Shown here piece after piece: positions 8,927 to 18,788 of a stretch of 64,000 nucleotides of DNA. A model generated the notes under the pieces. It was given only the letters and a program-made list of their open reading frames with translations. It had not been told where the DNA came from and made no database searches. Source of the stretch: Carnobacterium inhibens subsp. inhibens DSM 13024. Its GTDB lineage: Bacteria; Bacillota; Bacilli; Lactobacillales; Carnobacteriaceae. A program made the translations under genes and the position numbers. Within the stretch, counting starts at the first letter, position 1, and the number at the start of each line of letters is the position of its first letter. The DNA is taken from NCBI RefSeq assembly GCF_000746825.1, contig NZ_JQIV01000006.1, positions 1,116,001-1,180,000 on the forward strand. Direction: 5' to 3'.

Positions 8927-10438
8927 TCATGCTTTAACTCCACGATCATCTAACAATAATTCTTCTACAGCTATTTTGGCAGACAACAATACGATAGGAA
9001 CTCCTGCTCCTGGATGGGTACTACTTCCGGCAAAATAAAGATTTTCACAATTCTTTGCTTTTGCTTGTGGACGAAAATGATTGCTTTGCAGCAAATTAGG
9101 TCTTAAACCAAAACAAGCCCCATTATACGCATTGAATTTTTCTTCAAAATCTAAAGGTGTCATATACGTTTCCGATACGATCTCATTTTCAACATTTTCA
9201 AAACCTTTTAATGTTTTAAGTGAATTTAAGACTTGCGAACGATAATACTGAACCGTTTCTTCATTCCATTCGTAATCTGCTGTTGATAGATCCGAAACTG
9301 GAACCAACAGATACAAACCTTCTTTGCCTTCTGGTGCCATAGATTGATCCATTTTTGAAGCCATATATAAATAGTAAGAAGGTTTATCTAATAATTTCCC
9401 ATCAAAAATATCTTCAAGATTTTTATCTAGATCTTCTGTAAACACAAAATTATGCAATTGTTCAACCTGATCATATTTACGATCCATACCTAGGTACAGG
9501 ATAAAACAAGAACAAGAATACTTCATACTGTCAATTTTTTTATCAGTATATTTGCCTTTTGCAGCTTTGTCTTGAACCAAATTTTTGATAGCATAAGGGA
9601 AATCCGCGTTACATAAAACAAAATCAGTTAGAACCTTTTTATTTTGCAGTTGGATTCCATAAGCTTTTTTATCTTGGATCAAAATACGTTCTACAGGCGT
9701 ATTATAATTCACTTTTCCGCCTAATTCTAAAAATAAACGTTCCATTGACTTAGCCATTGTGTACATACCGCCTTTAATAAACCAAACACCGTAAAGGAAT
9801 TCAATCATTGGAATGATCGAATAAAGAGAAGGTCCATTATTGGGTGAAACGCCTATATATAAAGTTTGAAAGCTCAACATTTGCTGCATTCGTTTATCCT
9901 TTACGAATTTACCGATAGAATGACTGGCAGTATCAAATGTTTTCAACTTCAGCGCTTGCTTGATCATAAATGGATTATAAAAATCTAACGCACTTCTGAA
10001 AGGTCGTTGCAAAAAGTGATCTTTTGCTACGATAAAACGTCCATAAATATCTTGCAAGTAACTTAAAAATCCTTTAGCATCTTCATCACTAAGATTTTCC
10101 AGTGAAGCTATCAATGTAACGAGATCTGAGGATACATCATATCTATCTTTTTCATCTGGGCCAAAGAAGGCAGAATACATAGGATCTAGTCTTGTCATAG
10201 GAATATAATCATCTGGATCTCTTCCCGCCAATTCGAAAACTTCTTTATAAATCTCCGGCATCATCACGAGGCTTGGACCTAGATCAAATGTATAACCATC
10301 TTTTTCAATACGATTCATTTTCCCACCTGGAATGGCTTCTTTTTCAAATAACTCTACTTCATATCCTTCATGTTGCAACCGAATAGCACTAGCTAAACCG
10401 GCTACACCAGCTCCAATAACGGCTACCTTTTTTGTCAA
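8927..10438 (-). CDS. crtN: Diapophytoene desaturase CrtN
   Basis: 503-residue FAD-dependent desaturase that introduces conjugated double bonds into diapophytoene to give yellow 4,4'-diaponeurosporene. The N-terminal FAD motif is GAGVAGLASAIRLQHEG, with GGKMN and DLGPS following. The C-terminal motif is FAGSSTHPGAGVPIV, characteristic of bacterial CrtI/CrtN. Translation probably begins at TTG 10438, with GAGGG a few bases upstream; no ATG is near. It is the first biosynthetic gene, 56 bases after the MarR gene. Confidence 0.95.
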   Translation of the reverse strand: MTKKVAVIGAGVAGLASAIRLQHEGYEVELFEKEAIPGGKMNRIEKDGYTFDLGPSLVMMPEIYKEVFELAGRDPDDYIPMTRLDPMYSAFFGPDEKDRYDVSSDLVTLIASLENLSDEDAKGFLSYLQDIYGRFIVAKDHFLQRPFRSALDFYNPFMIKQALKLKTFDTASHSIGKFVKDKRMQQMLSFQTLYIGVSPNNGPSLYSIIPMIEFLYGVWFIKGGMYTMAKSMERLFLELGGKVNYNTPVERILIQDKKAYGIQLQNKKVLTDFVLCNADFPYAIKNLVQDKAAKGKYTDKKIDSMKYSCSCFILYLGMDRKYDQVEQLHNFVFTEDLDKNLEDIFDGKLLDKPSYYLYMASKMDQSMAPEGKEGLYLLVPVSDLSTADYEWNEETVQYYRSQVLNSLKTLKGFENVENEIVSETYMTPLDFEEKFNAYNGACFGLRPNLLQSNHFRPQAKAKNCENLYFAGSSTHPGAGVPIVLLSAKIAVEELLLDDRGVKA

Positions 10439-10494
10439 ATAATCCCTCTTTTCTTCTCCAGCATCGCTAAAAAGATCTTATCCCCTAAATCAGT

Positions 10495-10950
10495 TTATTC
10501 ACTGTCCTCTTCTAAATGATCAAATTCTCTATTTAATGCTTTTAATCCATTTAAGAAAGCATCATTATTGATGTCTGTCATATCACAATTAATGATCTCA
10601 TTTAAGATTGCTTTTGAGATTGCTTTTTTTTCGTTCTGACTCTTTTCAGTCAATGTAACCACTACTGCACGCTTATCAATATCAGATGTTACTTTTTCGA
10701 TCCATCCTTGAGTGGCTAAACGATTAAGAATTGGATTCATTGTTCCAATACTCATCCCAATACGGTCACTGATATTTTTTATAAAGACATGGTCTTCATC
10801 CCATAGGGCCAATAGTACAAGATACTGCGGAAATGTTAACCCAAATGGTTTTAATGCTCTTCCGTACATTCTTGAAAAACCATTTGAAGCTCTATATACT
10901 TCAAAACATAACTGTTCTTCTAAAGAGCGAACAAATACTGTTTCATCCAT
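10495..10950 (-). CDS. MarR-family regulator with OhrR/SarZ-type sensing cysteine, at the head of the crt genes
   Basis: 151-residue MarR-type winged-helix protein. The N terminus reads LEEQLCF with Cys15, the position of the peroxide-sensing cysteine of Bacillus subtilis OhrR and of staphylococcal SarZ/MgrA. Tyr29 matches one of the tyrosines that contact that cysteine in OhrR; position 40 is Phe rather than Tyr. The HTH lies around residues 60-95 (IGMSIGTMNPILNRL). One further cysteine is near residue 118. The ribosome site is weak and distant. It lies between the ABC exporter and crtN, so control of carotenoid synthesis by oxidants is a reasonable inference. Confidence 0.8.
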   Translation of the reverse strand: MDETVFVRSLEEQLCFEVYRASNGFSRMYGRALKPFGLTFPQYLVLLALWDEDHVFIKNISDRIGMSIGTMNPILNRLATQGWIEKVTSDIDKRAVVVTLTEKSQNEKKAISKAILNEIINCDMTDINNDAFLNGLKALNREFDHLEEDSE

Positions 10951-10990
10951 TTATCAACGCCAACCTTCTTAATCTGTAATAGATTTATTT

Positions 10991-11662
10991 TTATTCTCTT
11001 AACGTTAATACGCCGTCTTTCATAACATATACTTTGTCACAATGGTCAATCAATCGTTCATCATGGGTTACCATAATGGTTGCTTTTTTCTTATTTTTTG
11101 TTTCTCGTGCTAAAATTTCAACTACTTCAAATGCCTTTTCAGAATCCAGACTAGCCGTTGGTTCATCTGCTAAAATAACTGAAGGTTCATGATACAATGC
11201 ACGAGCAATTGCTACACGTTGACGTTCCCCACCGGACAAATCACTTGGGTATTTATCTTTCAAATCATAAATCCCTAACTCATCTAATAGTTTTTTTTGT
11301 TTTTCTTTCTTCACTTTTGTTTTTTCAACTTTATTTACCAAATTAAGTTGATCTTTCACGGTCAAAAATGGAACTAAATTTGAAGCTTGCAAAATAAAGC
11401 CGATTTCTTTAAATCGTAATGCTGCACGTTCTTTTTCACTAACATCACTAAACGGTTTTTCATTGATTTCTACTGTTCCATTTGAAGGAGTTTGCAAGCC
11501 ACCAATAATGGTCAGCAAGGTACTCTTTCCTGATCCACTAGGACCGATAATAGCAACAAATTCGCCCTCTTCTACAGAGAAACTAGTATTCTTTAGTGCT
11601 TCAATTTTTGTATGTCCTTCACCGAATGAACGGCTGACATTATCTAATTCAATTAATTTCAT
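10991..11662 (-). CDS. ABC transporter ATP-binding protein, HrtA/DevA (MacB-like) type
   Basis: 223-residue ATPase of the lipoprotein/haem exporter-like group. Walker A is GPSGSGKST, the signature is LSGGERQRVAIARAL, and Walker B is VILADEPTASLD. It follows its permease by 15 bases and precedes the MarR gene by 40 bases. The pair resembles HrtBA haem exporters and DevCA transporters. The substrate cannot be read from sequence; the neighbourhood suggests membrane or oxidative stress. Confidence 0.85.
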   Translation of the reverse strand: MKLIELDNVSRSFGEGHTKIEALKNTSFSVEEGEFVAIIGPSGSGKSTLLTIIGGLQTPSNGTVEINEKPFSDVSEKERAALRFKEIGFILQASNLVPFLTVKDQLNLVNKVEKTKVKKEKQKKLLDELGIYDLKDKYPSDLSGGERQRVAIARALYHEPSVILADEPTASLDSEKAFEVVEILARETKNKKKATIMVTHDERLIDHCDKVYVMKDGVLTLRE

Positions 11663-11677
11663 TTCTCATTCCTCCTA

Positions 11678-12769
11678 TTATCCGATTGCTTCTAATGGAT
11701 CGATTTTAACAACTGTTCGTACTGAGAATAAAGCTCCTAAAACAGCAACAATAATCAATAAGGCTGTTATACTAATGAAAAATACCCAGTTTGTGCTGTA
11801 AGGGACGGTTGCAGGCAATACGAAGGATGTAACCACAGTCAATAGTAAACCAATACCAACTCCAATAGCTGAAAGTAAGAATGTCTGAGCTACTACTGAT
11901 TTAGCAATATAGCCTGAAGATATCCCTTGAGCTTTCATCACACCAAACATGCTTGTTTTTTGTAGCGTTAATACATATATAAAGATACCGATAACAACTG
12001 CTGCAATAACGATCAAGAATCCAATCATCAATCCAAAGGTTAATACTTGTGCACTGTATCCTGGAATATTGTTGATATAGTCGCCAATAGAGTATGATAC
12101 TAGATCTTCTGAATCTCCAACTATTTCGTCAAGATCTTCAGTTGAATCTCTTACTACGACTGCACTGATTCGTCCATCTTCAGAATCATCAGCAGCCTCA
12201 AAACGAACTTCTTGATAAGAAGCGATCGTTGTATACAAAACAGGAGCTACATTAAACTTAGCATTTTCTGTAAAACCTACCACTTCTACTTCTTTATCAC
12301 TCCCAGCAAGTTGGACTGTGTCGCCCAGTTCAATGCCTTCTTCTTCTTTCAAACTGATATCTGCAACTACTTCATCATCATTTTCAAAAGGCTTACCTTC
12401 TATTACTTCCGGCATAATAAACTCATCAGGATCAATCCCAAAAAAAGTTACATTCGTTTTAGCGTCTTCTCCAGTTTCGCCTTCTTTACGAATAACGCTT
12501 GAAGCCAAACCAAGTAATGCTGTTTCATCTGCGGAAATATCTTCTGTTTCTCCAATCGTCATCATAGACATATTGATATTTTGGTTGGACTCATCTGTTA
12601 AAACAATAGCATCTGCTTCCCATTTATCAACACTTGTACGATTATCTTGCGCTAAACCGTAAGCTAAACCTGTTAAAAAATACACTAGATAAGATACTAA
12701 AACCATAACCCCAATAATTAATGCAAATCTTGTTTTTGAATGTTTAATCTCTTTCCATGCTAAAAACAT
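11678..12769 (-). CDS. ABC transporter permease, HrtB/DevC (FtsX-like) type
   Basis: About 363 residues with FtsX/MacB topology. One helix (about 13-35) precedes a large extracytoplasmic domain, and three helices lie at the C terminus (about 250-275, 300-325, 335-360). The opening MFLAWKEIKHSK resembles HrtB proteins. ATG 12769 is chosen because AGGAGG lies 7 bases upstream; the longer frame from 12820 has no such site. It is the first gene of the run leading into the crt genes. A perfect 15-bp palindrome lies about 90 bases upstream. Confidence 0.85.
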   Translation of the reverse strand: MFLAWKEIKHSKTRFALIIGVMVLVSYLVYFLTGLAYGLAQDNRTSVDKWEADAIVLTDESNQNINMSMMTIGETEDISADETALLGLASSVIRKEGETGEDAKTNVTFFGIDPDEFIMPEVIEGKPFENDDEVVADISLKEEEGIELGDTVQLAGSDKEVEVVGFTENAKFNVAPVLYTTIASYQEVRFEAADDSEDGRISAVVVRDSTEDLDEIVGDSEDLVSYSIGDYINNIPGYSAQVLTFGLMIGFLIVIAAVVIGIFIYVLTLQKTSMFGVMKAQGISSGYIAKSVVAQTFLLSAIGVGIGLLLTVVTSFVLPATVPYSTNWVFFISITALLIIVAVLGALFSVRTVVKIDPLEAIG

Positions 12770-12856
12770 TTTATCTCCTCCTATGTATGCAATATTCGTT
12801 ACATACTTTAACAATTTCAATTAATACATCTTACACGATATACATTACAGAGAACA

Positions 12857-12871
12857 CTTTACAAAGTAAAG
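12857..12871. promoter_or_regulatory. Perfect palindrome CTTTAC-AAA-GTAAAG, possible operator of the ABC-MarR-crt run
   Basis: A 15-bp perfect inverted repeat in the divergent region between the ABC permease and the aminotransferase gene. Its size and AT-rich symmetry fit MarR-family sites. Binding is inference. Confidence 0.45.
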
Positions 12872-12928
12872 CTTTTTGACTTACACTTCTTAAATTTATT
12901 TTATTCATTAACTAAATGACAAAAAATC

Positions 12929-12958
12929 TTGCTAACTCTCTTATTAGTTGATTACAAT
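12929..12958 (+). promoter_or_regulatory. Sigma-A-type promoter for the class IV aminotransferase gene
   Basis: TTGCTA (12929-12934) and TACAAT (12953-12958) are separated by 18 bases. The pair lies about 47 bases upstream of the ATG at 13006, where an AAGGAG site is present. Confidence 0.5.
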
Positions 12959-13005
12959 AGAAAAGACATCTGTTAACAAAAGGTTTATACAAAAAGGAGA
13001 TTATT

Positions 13006-13830
13006 ATGGAACAAGTAGAACAAGCTTTTTATTTTATAAATAACGATCTAAAATCCACAGCCGATGCTAGGGTTTTTAGCCAGTTGGATGGAAAAAACAT
13101 TTACGAAGTGATACGTGTCCAACAAAGTATTCCTCTTTTTTTAGAAGACCATTTGGATCGATTTAAAAAGTCAGCTGCTGCGACCGGTTTGAATTTAACA
13201 GATTTTGATAAAGCATTAACTGACCGTATTTACCAGTTGATATCTGTTAATCAAGTTAGCGATCAAAATATTAAAATGATTTTAAATCAATCGGCCGGGC
13301 TGTTAATTTTCTTCACTCGTTCTATTTATCCGCCCAAAGATTATTATATAAATGGTATGCACACAACGCTATTAAAGCTCGAACGACCTGATCCAAATAT
13401 TAAAGTTTTGAGAACAGAATATCAGCAAGTTGTTTTAGATGAACGGGAAAAACAACACGCTTACGAAGTTTTACTTGTTGACCAACAAGATCATGTAACA
13501 GAAGGCAGTCGTTCAAATTTATTTATTGTCCATAACAAAAAAATCTACACTTCTCCTGCTAACGATGTTTTACTTGGGATCGTTAGAAAAAAAACTTTGA
13601 TGTTGTGTGGCACATTAGGAATTGATGTAATAGAAGAAACCATACCGGTCAAAAAACTAAATGAGATTAATGGCGCTTTTATTACAGGGACGGGAAACAA
13701 TATTTTACCTATTCGTTCAATTGGAGATAGGGTCTTAAACTCTACGTCCGACCCCGTTATTCAAGCTTTAATGATTGAATATGATCGACTGGTTGAAACC
13801 TATATCAAAGAACACAAACTTACTCGATAG
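13006..13830 (+). CDS. Class IV PLP-dependent aminotransferase (BCAT / D-amino-acid transaminase / PabC-like)
   Basis: 274 residues of fold-type IV PLP enzyme. Lys133, in NIKVL, aligns without gaps to the catalytic lysine of D-amino-acid transaminase. VTEGSRSNLF is the family phosphate-binding motif. ITGTGNNILPI near the C terminus fits the second cofactor loop. Whether the substrate is a branched-chain amino acid, a D-amino acid or aminodeoxychorismate cannot be decided from sequence. No pab genes are adjacent. It is a single-gene unit with its own promoter and a shared downstream terminator. Confidence 0.8.
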   Translation: MEQVEQAFYFINNDLKSTADARVFSQLDGKNIYEVIRVQQSIPLFLEDHLDRFKKSAAATGLNLTDFDKALTDRIYQLISVNQVSDQNIKMILNQSAGLLIFFTRSIYPPKDYYINGMHTTLLKLERPDPNIKVLRTEYQQVVLDEREKQHAYEVLLVDQQDHVTEGSRSNLFIVHNKKIYTSPANDVLLGIVRKKTLMLCGTLGIDVIEETIPVKKLNEINGAFITGTGNNILPIRSIGDRVLNSTSDPVIQALMIEYDRLVETYIKEHKLTR

Positions 13831-13904
13831 TCTTCCATAAATTCAAGTTAAATTTGCTTATTGCTCTACCAATGATAAAAATGATAAAACGCTATAATTA
13901 ATTT

Positions 13905-13939
13905 AGCCCTGAGCGCAATTTGCGTTCAGGGCTTTTTTA
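13905..13939. terminator. Bidirectional terminator between the aminotransferase and thrE genes
   Basis: AGCCCTGA-G-CGCAA pairs with TTGCG-T-TCAGGGCT (G-T wobble), with a T-run on the plus side. The two flanking genes are convergent. Confidence 0.85.
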
Positions 13940-14380
13940 TGTGACTCGTTCTGCTTTTAGTTGTTGAACTTTTTTTATTACTTTAAAGACTGTATCAATC
14001 GTAAAAATAGCTAAAGCAATCATTCCTGCAATTTGAATCGTGTTTTGAAGATGTTCTTGAGCTGTATTAGTATTGCCCTGGATAAATTCATAAACGGTCA
14101 AATACATACCTGACCCTGGAACTAGAGGAAAAAAACCAGGTAAAAAGAAGATGGTTACAGGAACTTTAAAAATACGCGAATAAATATGTGACAGGATAGA
14201 AATCACCAAACCTGAAATATAAGTAGCCGAAACAGATCCAAATGGTTCCAGACATACGAGATAGATTCCCCATCCTACAGCTCCCACAGAAGCTGCTGTA
14301 AAGACGTATCTTTTAGGTGATTCTAAAATAACAGCAGCTGAAACTACTGCTAAGAAGGCACCAATAATCTGACTAATCAA
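13937..14380 (-). CDS. ThrE-type threonine/serine exporter, small subunit (DUF3815)
   Basis: 147-residue membrane protein with about four to five hydrophobic helices. It corresponds to the C-terminal domain of single-chain ThrE exporters. The motif PGFFPLVPGSGMY is typical of the family. It starts with TTG overlapping the TGA stop of the larger subunit (TTGA), with GGGGGTG upstream, so the pair is translationally coupled. Amino-acid export is the family role; the actual substrate is not known. Confidence 0.8.
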   Translation of the reverse strand: MISQIIGAFLAVVSAAVILESPKRYVFTAASVGAVGWGIYLVCLEPFGSVSATYISGLVISILSHIYSRIFKVPVTIFFLPGFFPLVPGSGMYLTVYEFIQGNTNTAQEHLQNTIQIAGMIALAIFTIDTVFKVIKKVQQLKAERVT

Positions 14381-15165
14381 AAGATTGCACCCCCAATAAG
14401 AATTAATCCGATTGCAACACCTAAAGCAATAGACAACGCAATAACAAAAGCTTCTAAGGCCTTAGCTCCACCAGACATGTAATCTCCTTGTAGCGTATCT
14501 CGAATGGCATTTGTAATTGCTGTTCCGGGTACCAATGGCATAATAGTTCCTATAATAACTAAGTTGATACTCAGAGTAGAAAAGACAAATGCTTGCATCA
14601 AACCTGCAACTACCGATATAACGGCAGAAGATAAAACATTACGCACAAAAGGCCCCATATCCAACTTTTTTTCTCCTTTTAATACAAGTGCCAAAAAACC
14701 GCCGTTGATTCCAGCAGCTATGATTTCAAAAATACCCCCGCCTAACAATAAAGCAAATGAAGCCGCTAAAGCAGAAATAGCGAAATCTTTATACAGTTGC
14801 TTATACTGTTCTCCGCCTATTTTTTGTAGAGCTTCATAAGCTTCTGAAAGCTTAATTTCTTTGCTCGTCAACTGCCGTGAGATAGTATTTACATTAGCAA
14901 TTTTATTTAAATTTGTGTCTCGCGAATTTATCCGTTTAACAATTGTAATAGGATCTTCAATACTAGGATCATCTAACGTTGCTACTAAGCCAGTGGCAAT
15001 TGCGAAGGCTTCAGTCGTTTCAAATTTGGACGTTTTTAAAATATGGTTCATTGTATCTTCTACACGATACGTTTCAGCATTGCTTTCCAACATAATTTTC
15101 CCTGCAAGAATAGCCACATCCATTAGTGTTTTATAATCCATATCGTGTCCCTTATCTTTTTCCAC
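14377..15165 (-). CDS. ThrE-type threonine/serine exporter, large subunit (DUF1212)
   Basis: 262 residues: a soluble N-terminal part (about 1-125) and five hydrophobic helices. The family motif GTIMPLVPGTAITNAIRDTLQGDYMSGGAKALEA is clear. GTG 15165 is kept as start because GGGGGTGA lies 8 bases upstream; ATG 15141 with AAGGGA upstream is an alternative. It pairs with the small subunit gene that overlaps its stop. Confidence 0.82.
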   Translation of the reverse strand: MEKDKGHDMDYKTLMDVAILAGKIMLESNAETYRVEDTMNHILKTSKFETTEAFAIATGLVATLDDPSIEDPITIVKRINSRDTNLNKIANVNTISRQLTSKEIKLSEAYEALQKIGGEQYKQLYKDFAISALAASFALLLGGGIFEIIAAGINGGFLALVLKGEKKLDMGPFVRNVLSSAVISVVAGLMQAFVFSTLSINLVIIGTIMPLVPGTAITNAIRDTLQGDYMSGGAKALEAFVIALSIALGVAIGLILIGGAIF

Positions 15166-15277
15166 TTAGCTGTCACCCCCAATTTAGTCCTATATTTCAT
15201 TCCCATTTTTAATTTAGTATAGCATATTTTTTATTATCCCCAAGAACCTTTATAGTCCTAGTTTTTAGGTAATTGAA

Positions 15278-15329
15278 CGCAAACGCAAAAAACAGAGCAA
15301 GAAATCTCGCTCTGTTTTTTGCGTTTGCG
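15278..15329. terminator. Long perfect inverted repeat acting as terminator after gluconokinase
   Basis: Two 21-base arms (15278-15298 and 15309-15329) pair perfectly around a 10-base loop. The inner stem ACAGAGC/GCTCTGT is flanked by A6 and T6, so the core works as a terminator in both directions. It separates the gluconokinase gene from thrE. Confidence 0.85.
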
Positions 15330-15371
15330 CTGTTAAAATGAATTGTACTGTTTAAGATAATGAGGAATAAC

Positions 15372-16922
15372 CTAATTCGTTTCACTTAAAACTTTGCGAA
15401 CATTGCTCATCTCTTTAGCCAATTTTTGATAGGTTGGAATAATTTTTTGATATTTTTCTACTATAGGTTGATTTGGTTGCATCCATATTTTCGATTCGGT
15501 TATGCCTTCTACCAACACTCTATTTTCTTGCAGCAAAGTTTGTTCAGCAGTTTCTTCGCTATCTTTCCCAATCAAGACTGCACCTAGACAAGAGCTTTCA
15601 AAACTGGTCGGCTGTTGCATTGGCCTGCCAAATATATCTGCAATCATTTGTTTCCATAAAGGAGAGTTTAAAAAACCACCAGTTACCTTGATTGTTTTAG
15701 AAAGTCCTCCTACTTCCTGAATGATTTGCCAGACATCATGCAGGTTAAATAATACGCCTTCCATTGCAGCACGAACCATGTGACCAGTCGTATGGTGAGC
15801 TGCTAAACCGATGTAACTACCTGTTGCTTGGGATTCCCACAACGGTGCGCGTTCGCCATTTAAATAAGGTAAGAAGTACAATCCTTCTGCTCCAGGCTGA
15901 ATGATTTCAGCCAATCGATTAAGTTGTTCTAATCTTGTTTCTACGCCGTTATCTACTAAAAGACTTCCTTCTGGGTAAAGCACCGCAGTAAGCCAAGCCA
16001 TTACGTTCCCGCCGTTATTGACAGCACCTCCGATTACCCAACGTCCCTTAGATAGATAATAACAAAATGTTCTGCCCTCAGTATCTAAAACAATATGATT
16101 GGTGACCATTCGAATGGCTCCACTAGTACCAATGGTGATTGCTGTCTCGCCCGGATTCATTGCTCCTACTCCAAGGTTAGATAAACACCCATCGCTTGCT
16201 CCAATAACTAAGTCCGTTGCTGCACTAATACTCATTTCGTCTGCATACTTTTCTTGGATCGCTGGCCATCTATATGTAACGTCTACAGGTTCAGATAAAA
16301 TAGATGCTTCTATTCCAAACAGCTTTAGAATATCTTGATCCCATGCTAATTCATGGATATTAAATAACCCTGTAGCTGAAGCAAGTGAGTAATCAATTTT
16401 ATATTCGCCAGTTAATTGATAGAGAATGTATTCTTTTATACCAATAATTTTTTTAGCTTTTTTTAAAATAGCAGGATGGTATTCCTTTAACCAGATGATC
16501 TTGCTAAGTGGCGTCATGGAATGAATAGGCGTACCTGTTTTTTGGTACAATGCTTTCCAGTCTGTATTGGCTTTTAACTGTGTAACTAATTCAGTTGAAC
16601 GGTTATCTGCCCACGTTAGACAATTTGTTAAAAGTTCATTTTTTTCGTCTATAACGATTACACTGTGCATAGCACTGGAGAAAGAAATAAAATCAACTTT
16701 CTCTTTAATACTAGTATCTTTTTCCATTAATGTTCGAATAACCGATAGTACAGCCTGAAAAATGGCCTTTGGGTCTTGTTCTGCCATCCCAGGTTCAGTT
16801 TGAATAATGTCATATCCAACATATGTACTATCTACTACTTGAAGATCTTCTTGGTACAAAACGGCTTTCGTACTTGTAGTACCAATATCAACTCCAATGG
16901 TATACCTTTGCTGATTTATCAT
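15372..16922 (-). CDS. gntK: Gluconokinase, FGGY family
   Basis: 516-residue FGGY carbohydrate kinase. The N-terminal ATPase motif is GVDIGTTSTKAV; the second domain has the phosphate loops GTSGAIRMV and VTGGFLNSPLW. PYLNGERAPLW and the overall sequence resemble lactobacillar GntK more than xylulokinase. The product would be 6-phosphogluconate. No gluconate permease or GntR regulator is adjacent. Directly upstream is a wrecked 6-phosphogluconate dehydrogenase, the enzyme that would use its product. A good AGGAGG site precedes the ATG. Confidence 0.8.
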   Translation of the reverse strand: MINQQRYTIGVDIGTTSTKAVLYQEDLQVVDSTYVGYDIIQTEPGMAEQDPKAIFQAVLSVIRTLMEKDTSIKEKVDFISFSSAMHSVIVIDEKNELLTNCLTWADNRSTELVTQLKANTDWKALYQKTGTPIHSMTPLSKIIWLKEYHPAILKKAKKIIGIKEYILYQLTGEYKIDYSLASATGLFNIHELAWDQDILKLFGIEASILSEPVDVTYRWPAIQEKYADEMSISAATDLVIGASDGCLSNLGVGAMNPGETAITIGTSGAIRMVTNHIVLDTEGRTFCYYLSKGRWVIGGAVNNGGNVMAWLTAVLYPEGSLLVDNGVETRLEQLNRLAEIIQPGAEGLYFLPYLNGERAPLWESQATGSYIGLAAHHTTGHMVRAAMEGVLFNLHDVWQIIQEVGGLSKTIKVTGGFLNSPLWKQMIADIFGRPMQQPTSFESSCLGAVLIGKDSEETAEQTLLQENRVLVEGITESKIWMQPNQPIVEKYQKIIPTYQKLAKEMSNVRKVLSETN

Positions 16923-17003
16923 TTCTTAATCCTCCTTGCTTTGAACCGAATATTCTTCGAATTCATTGCACAATGATGCGACTATTTTTTCTCAAAAAAA
17001 ATC

Positions 17004-17340
17004 TTAAGTTGTTGCGTTAAAACGGACTATTAACGATTGTGCAATTACAGGAACAGGCAATTGAAGAGCCTTTACAACGGTCCATTGTCTTTCTCAAAAG
17101 CCGATTGAGTCCATTCCATTAATCAACTTCAGATAACTGAACTATTACTATTGTTCCCTTCCTTTTGCTACATTCGTTAAATCATACTCATAGTTAGAAT
17201 GATACAACACATCAAATCCTTCTGCAATCGATTTCATCACACCCCATAAATTGCTGATTTGAAGTCGCTAAATGTCCTGCTAACTTCATTCCATTTTTCC
17301 TGATCCAATCCTCCTCTTCTATACTGATTCTTCCCCCATT
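17004..17340 (-). pseudogene. Decayed 6-phosphogluconate dehydrogenase (GntZ/YqeC type) remnant
   Basis: No open frame exists here, but the minus strand in shifting frames gives recognisable pieces of a decarboxylating 6-phosphogluconate dehydrogenase in the right order. They are KNGMKLAGHLATSNQQFMG, then VMKSIAEGFDVLYHSNYEYD (about 17245-17180), then a piece with two in-frame TGA stops before LMEWTQSAFEKDNG, then VVKALQLPVPVIAQSLIVRF ending near 17004. These match the family stretches HNGIEYGMMQAIAEGF, SWLMELTQ-AFEKD and ALQLPVPVIAQSLMVRY. At least two frameshifts, two stops and internal deletions are present, and the N-terminal half is gone. It lay directly upstream of gntK, the usual partner. 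Confidence 0.8.
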
Positions 17341-17372
17341 AGTAAAAATGCTTTCGTTAGTTAATTCTCAGT

Positions 17373-17412
17373 AAAAAAGCAAGAAAAGGGAACAAGTTCC
17401 ACATTTTCTTGC
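17373..17412 (-). terminator. Terminator after the GH4 gene
   Basis: GCAAGAAAA (17379-17387) pairs with TTTTCTTGC (17404-17412), with an inner GGAAC/GTTCC pair. The T-run lies at 17378-17373 on the minus strand. Confidence 0.8.
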
Positions 17413-17431
17413 CATACTTTATTATACCTAG

Positions 17432-18763
<1,332 letters not shown>

Positions 18764-18788
18764 TTACTTCCTTTCAGTTTATCCAATT

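Noticed and set aside
12318..12662. Plus-strand frame of 114 codons opposite the ABC permease
   Set aside because: Serine-rich antisense shadow with no start signals.
13006..13830. Suspected loss of the catalytic lysine in the class IV aminotransferase
   Set aside because: Gap-free alignment of the NIKVL segment with D-amino-acid transaminase places Lys133 exactly at the catalytic position.
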